Shown here: piece after piece, positions 61,826 through 64,000 of the stretch
How positions within the stretch are numbered: position 1 is the stretch's first letter
How the letters are laid out: each line of letters begins with the position of its first letter
From: Liolophura sinensis
Lineage: Eukaryota > Mollusca > Polyplacophora > Chitonida > Chitonidae
Direction of reading: 5' to 3'
Assembly: GCF_032854445.1 (NCBI RefSeq)
Contig: NC_088301.1
Span: forward strand, 41,783,116 to 41,847,115
DNA: 64,000 nt
Translations under genes and position numbers: made by a program
Notes under the pieces: model-generated
Told to the model about the DNA's origin: nothing
Database searches by the model: none
Seen by the model: the letters and a program-made list of their open reading frames with translations, nothing else

Positions 61826-61873
61826 TTACAGGTTTGTTAAGTCCGATGTTAAACCCCCAACACTCACTCACTA
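61826..61873 (+). mobile_element. SINE family 1 tail fragment
   Basis: Only the 3' end is present: TTTGTTAAGTCCGATGTTAAACCC followed by CAACACTCACTCACT. Confidence 0.55.
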
Positions 61874-63950
61874 TTGTTGCACAGGAGACTGTGCATTGCG
61901 ACAAACCTCTATCTTAGATGTAAGAGGCTCTATCTTAGATGTATCTTGCAGTTATTGTCTTTGCAGGTGCATGTCATTGTCTGAATATTTCATCATTATT
62001 ATCATTGTAAGCTGGTTTAGAGAGTTTCCTGCATGGATGTTGAAGGTCATGCCTGTTACGTCTGTAGTTGAATGTGGTAAGACCTGATGTGGTAAGACCT
62101 TAATAACAACTTTCTCCCAGTGTTTATACTTAGTAAATCTCCATCTAAGTCATGTCTTCATGACCTCAGCAATTATAATACAGGTGTCTACTTGGCTTTC
62201 CTTACCAGCAAAAAGGGTTTTAATATACATGTAGGTGAAGCATGGTTGGTAGCTGTGCTCTCAAATGACAACTGAACATCTTAGGACATGAGAACTAGTT
62301 GCCTTTACCTTAAGTCGGTACATTCATCCATTCAAGCAAGGCTAGGAGGCTAGGTCACTTTTATCATCTCCATCAACTCGTGAATCAATTGATTGTTTCG
62401 ACAATATTTTCAGTCTTTCCAGTTTGACAGTGTGTAATAGGATTTGATCACTATCTTTGCTTTTTGCTATGGATTCACATAATCCAAATTGTCTGAATAA
62501 TAATCTAGTTACAGCATGTATCAGTAAAGTTATCAAATATTACTTATGGTTGAAGTAAAATAAATCCCGTCCAGCCATTTCCCATTGATGAGACGGAAAT
62601 TGGTAATTCACATATTTCTTCTTAGGTGTACTTCGCTGGAAAGCACTAGAATTTAGTTAGCTCTTTGGCCATGCTGGATCAGTTGAACTATAATTCTTTG
62701 ATCTTTTGAAAACAATGCTGTTTTGAAGGGACCGTTTATAAGAAAAGGTAAAATGCATGTACACTATGATTCAGTTTACACAGAGTAGATTTCACTCTCT
62801 GACATGGAGATATTTATACACTTGTAACTTTCGTTGGAATGGCAGTTGTGTGGTGGATATAGAGGATATTGTGCAGTGAAGGTTGAATACCATAAATATT
62901 GTTTGAGTGAGAGGTGGAAATGATAACCCACAAGACACGAAGCGTCTATCAAAAGTGATACTATCAAAAGTGATATTTATCTAGTGAAGATATCATTTTT
63001 ATCAGGGAAGGAAATACTGGGATTTCAGTGATGTATAAATAATAAAAATTGATACCAGAGAATAGGCAAAAACATAGGCATTCATCTGACAACATGAAAA
63101 AAATTCAGTCATGTAGAATGTTTCTGTTTAAAATGTAATATTACTTTAAGTATCAAATAATGTCATTTGGTTTTACATTATCATTGCTGTAGAGCTTTTT
63201 GAAGATTACCGTGAAGCAAAGAAACATTGTGAACTGTTAAATGTGTTGTATGAAGGGGAATAACTCTGCATATCTTACTGCTGGCATTTACATTTCCTCA
63301 GATTTAATACTAGTGGTATAGCAAATCTAGAAAAGCCCACCTGATTTACATCCAGTAAAATAATGTTTGATTTTGTTTTTGTTAAGTTTTATGTTGCAGC
63401 AGACATTTTTGCACCTTTATTACTGCACATTAATTTTTCATAAATATTTGAAACTTGCAAATACACATAACACAGGTACAAATAATTCCCAGAATCAGGT
63501 GGATATAGTTTACATGTAAATTTGGCAGGTCATTTTTTTTGTTGTGAATGCAAAAATTCCTGTAAACATAACCAGTTTGACATAAATTATGAATCCATAA
63601 ATGTCACTATAGCCTCTCCTGTTAAGAGCATGTTTAAGTGGGCTAATTTAGTCGGCAGTAAAGTAAACATTTCTACTGTGGAAACTTTTTGGTCTGAAAT
63701 TCACTTTACTGACAGGGAGCCAAATCAGAAGTCTGAGACGGTGGAGTAAGAAAAAAATTTGATCTGGAATAATTTTTTCCACGTGTGAGACCAGCGAGCA
63801 CTTTATTCCAGTGGCGCTTGACCATATGGGTGACAGACACAGGCAGGCTGATATCAGTACATACATTTACGGTCTCAAACTGAAGTTTGGTTGCAGGGCT
63901 AAAAGTGTTTGTCATTGTGGACAACAGAGCAAATAGCAGCACTTACAGTC

Positions 63951-64000
63951 TCCTCCATGACCTAGTGGTTAGCATAGCATGGCACAAGGCCCCAGGGGCC
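63951..64000 (+). mobile_element. tRNA-like SINE head, cut by window edge
   Basis: CTCCTCCATGACCTAGTGGTTAGCATAGC resembles a tRNA A-box region (GACCTAGTGGTTAGCAT). The B box and body would lie beyond the right edge, so the family cannot be set. A true tRNA gene is not excluded but the following sequence fits poorly. Confidence 0.35.

Larger units (their letters stand above)
59782..64000. other. Region right of the oxidoreductase gene; mostly unassigned
   Basis: Likely a bidirectional promoter near 59.8 kb, the possible exon at 60690-60742, an (AT)n tract at 61411-61470, a SINE tail at 61826-61873 and a tRNA-like fragment at the extreme right end. The remainder is AT-rich with no recognised feature; it may be introns of a gene leaving the window. 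Confidence 0.45.

Noticed and set aside
63706..63942. Minus-strand ORF of 78 residues with some protein-like composition
   Set aside because: No start context or splice partners could be confirmed, and it lies beside a tRNA-like repeat cut by the edge. Evidence was too thin to call.

Overview
This is animal nuclear DNA: AT-rich, gene-sparse, with multi-exon genes whose exon ends fit GT/AG splice rules and whose reading phase carries from exon to exon. Dispersed tRNA-derived SINEs with a GAGTGAGTGAGTG / GGTTTAACGTCGTAC end, SINEs ending in a TTTATTTATTTA tail, frequent ACATGTA words and many short minisatellites suggest a marine lophotrochozoan, most likely a mollusc. That taxonomic call is an inference from repeat style and was not tested by any search. 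No bacterial, viral or CRISPR features were seen. LEFT (1-27.9 kb, + strand): the 3' part of an ANKRD26-like gene, entering from beyond the left edge. I traced 29 exons plus three further candidate microexons (3490-26414, about 1,180 codons). They encode an acidic linker, a long coiled-coil rod and the ANKRD26-family C-terminus (DUF3496-like region), followed by a 3' UTR with an AATAAA near 27.9 kb. Its introns hold a long-inverted-repeat foldback element, a CRE-bearing 19-bp repeat, a MITE, a CpG-rich block and a 55-bp minisatellite. MIDDLE (30.6-45.4 kb, - strand): two complete Rab32/Rab38-type small GTPase genes in tandem. Each has five coding exons, with identical lengths for exons 2, 3 and 4 (72, 182, 122 nt) and identical intron phases, and each ends in a Cys-X-Cys prenylation signal. 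They are separated by about 7.8 kb of repeat-rich DNA. RIGHT (51.0-59.8 kb, - strand): a nine-exon quinone oxidoreductase-like protein 2 type gene (374 codons plus stop) with a probable mitochondrial presequence and a 7-codon uORF just before its start. From 59.8 kb to the right edge I see only a possible 53-nt first coding exon on the + strand (60690), AT microsatellite and SINE fragments. FUNCTIONAL THREAD: in other animals Rab32/38 GTPases direct traffic to lysosome-related organelles. Both copies here carry E-box or CLEAR-type sites for MiT/TFE factors within about 500 bp upstream of the start codon: a perfect GTCACGTGAC for copy 1, and ACCACGTGGT plus an M-box for copy 2. This is the most testable regulatory idea in the window. 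All exon calls were made by eye from splice signals, phase and family resemblance; no alignment or transcript evidence was available.
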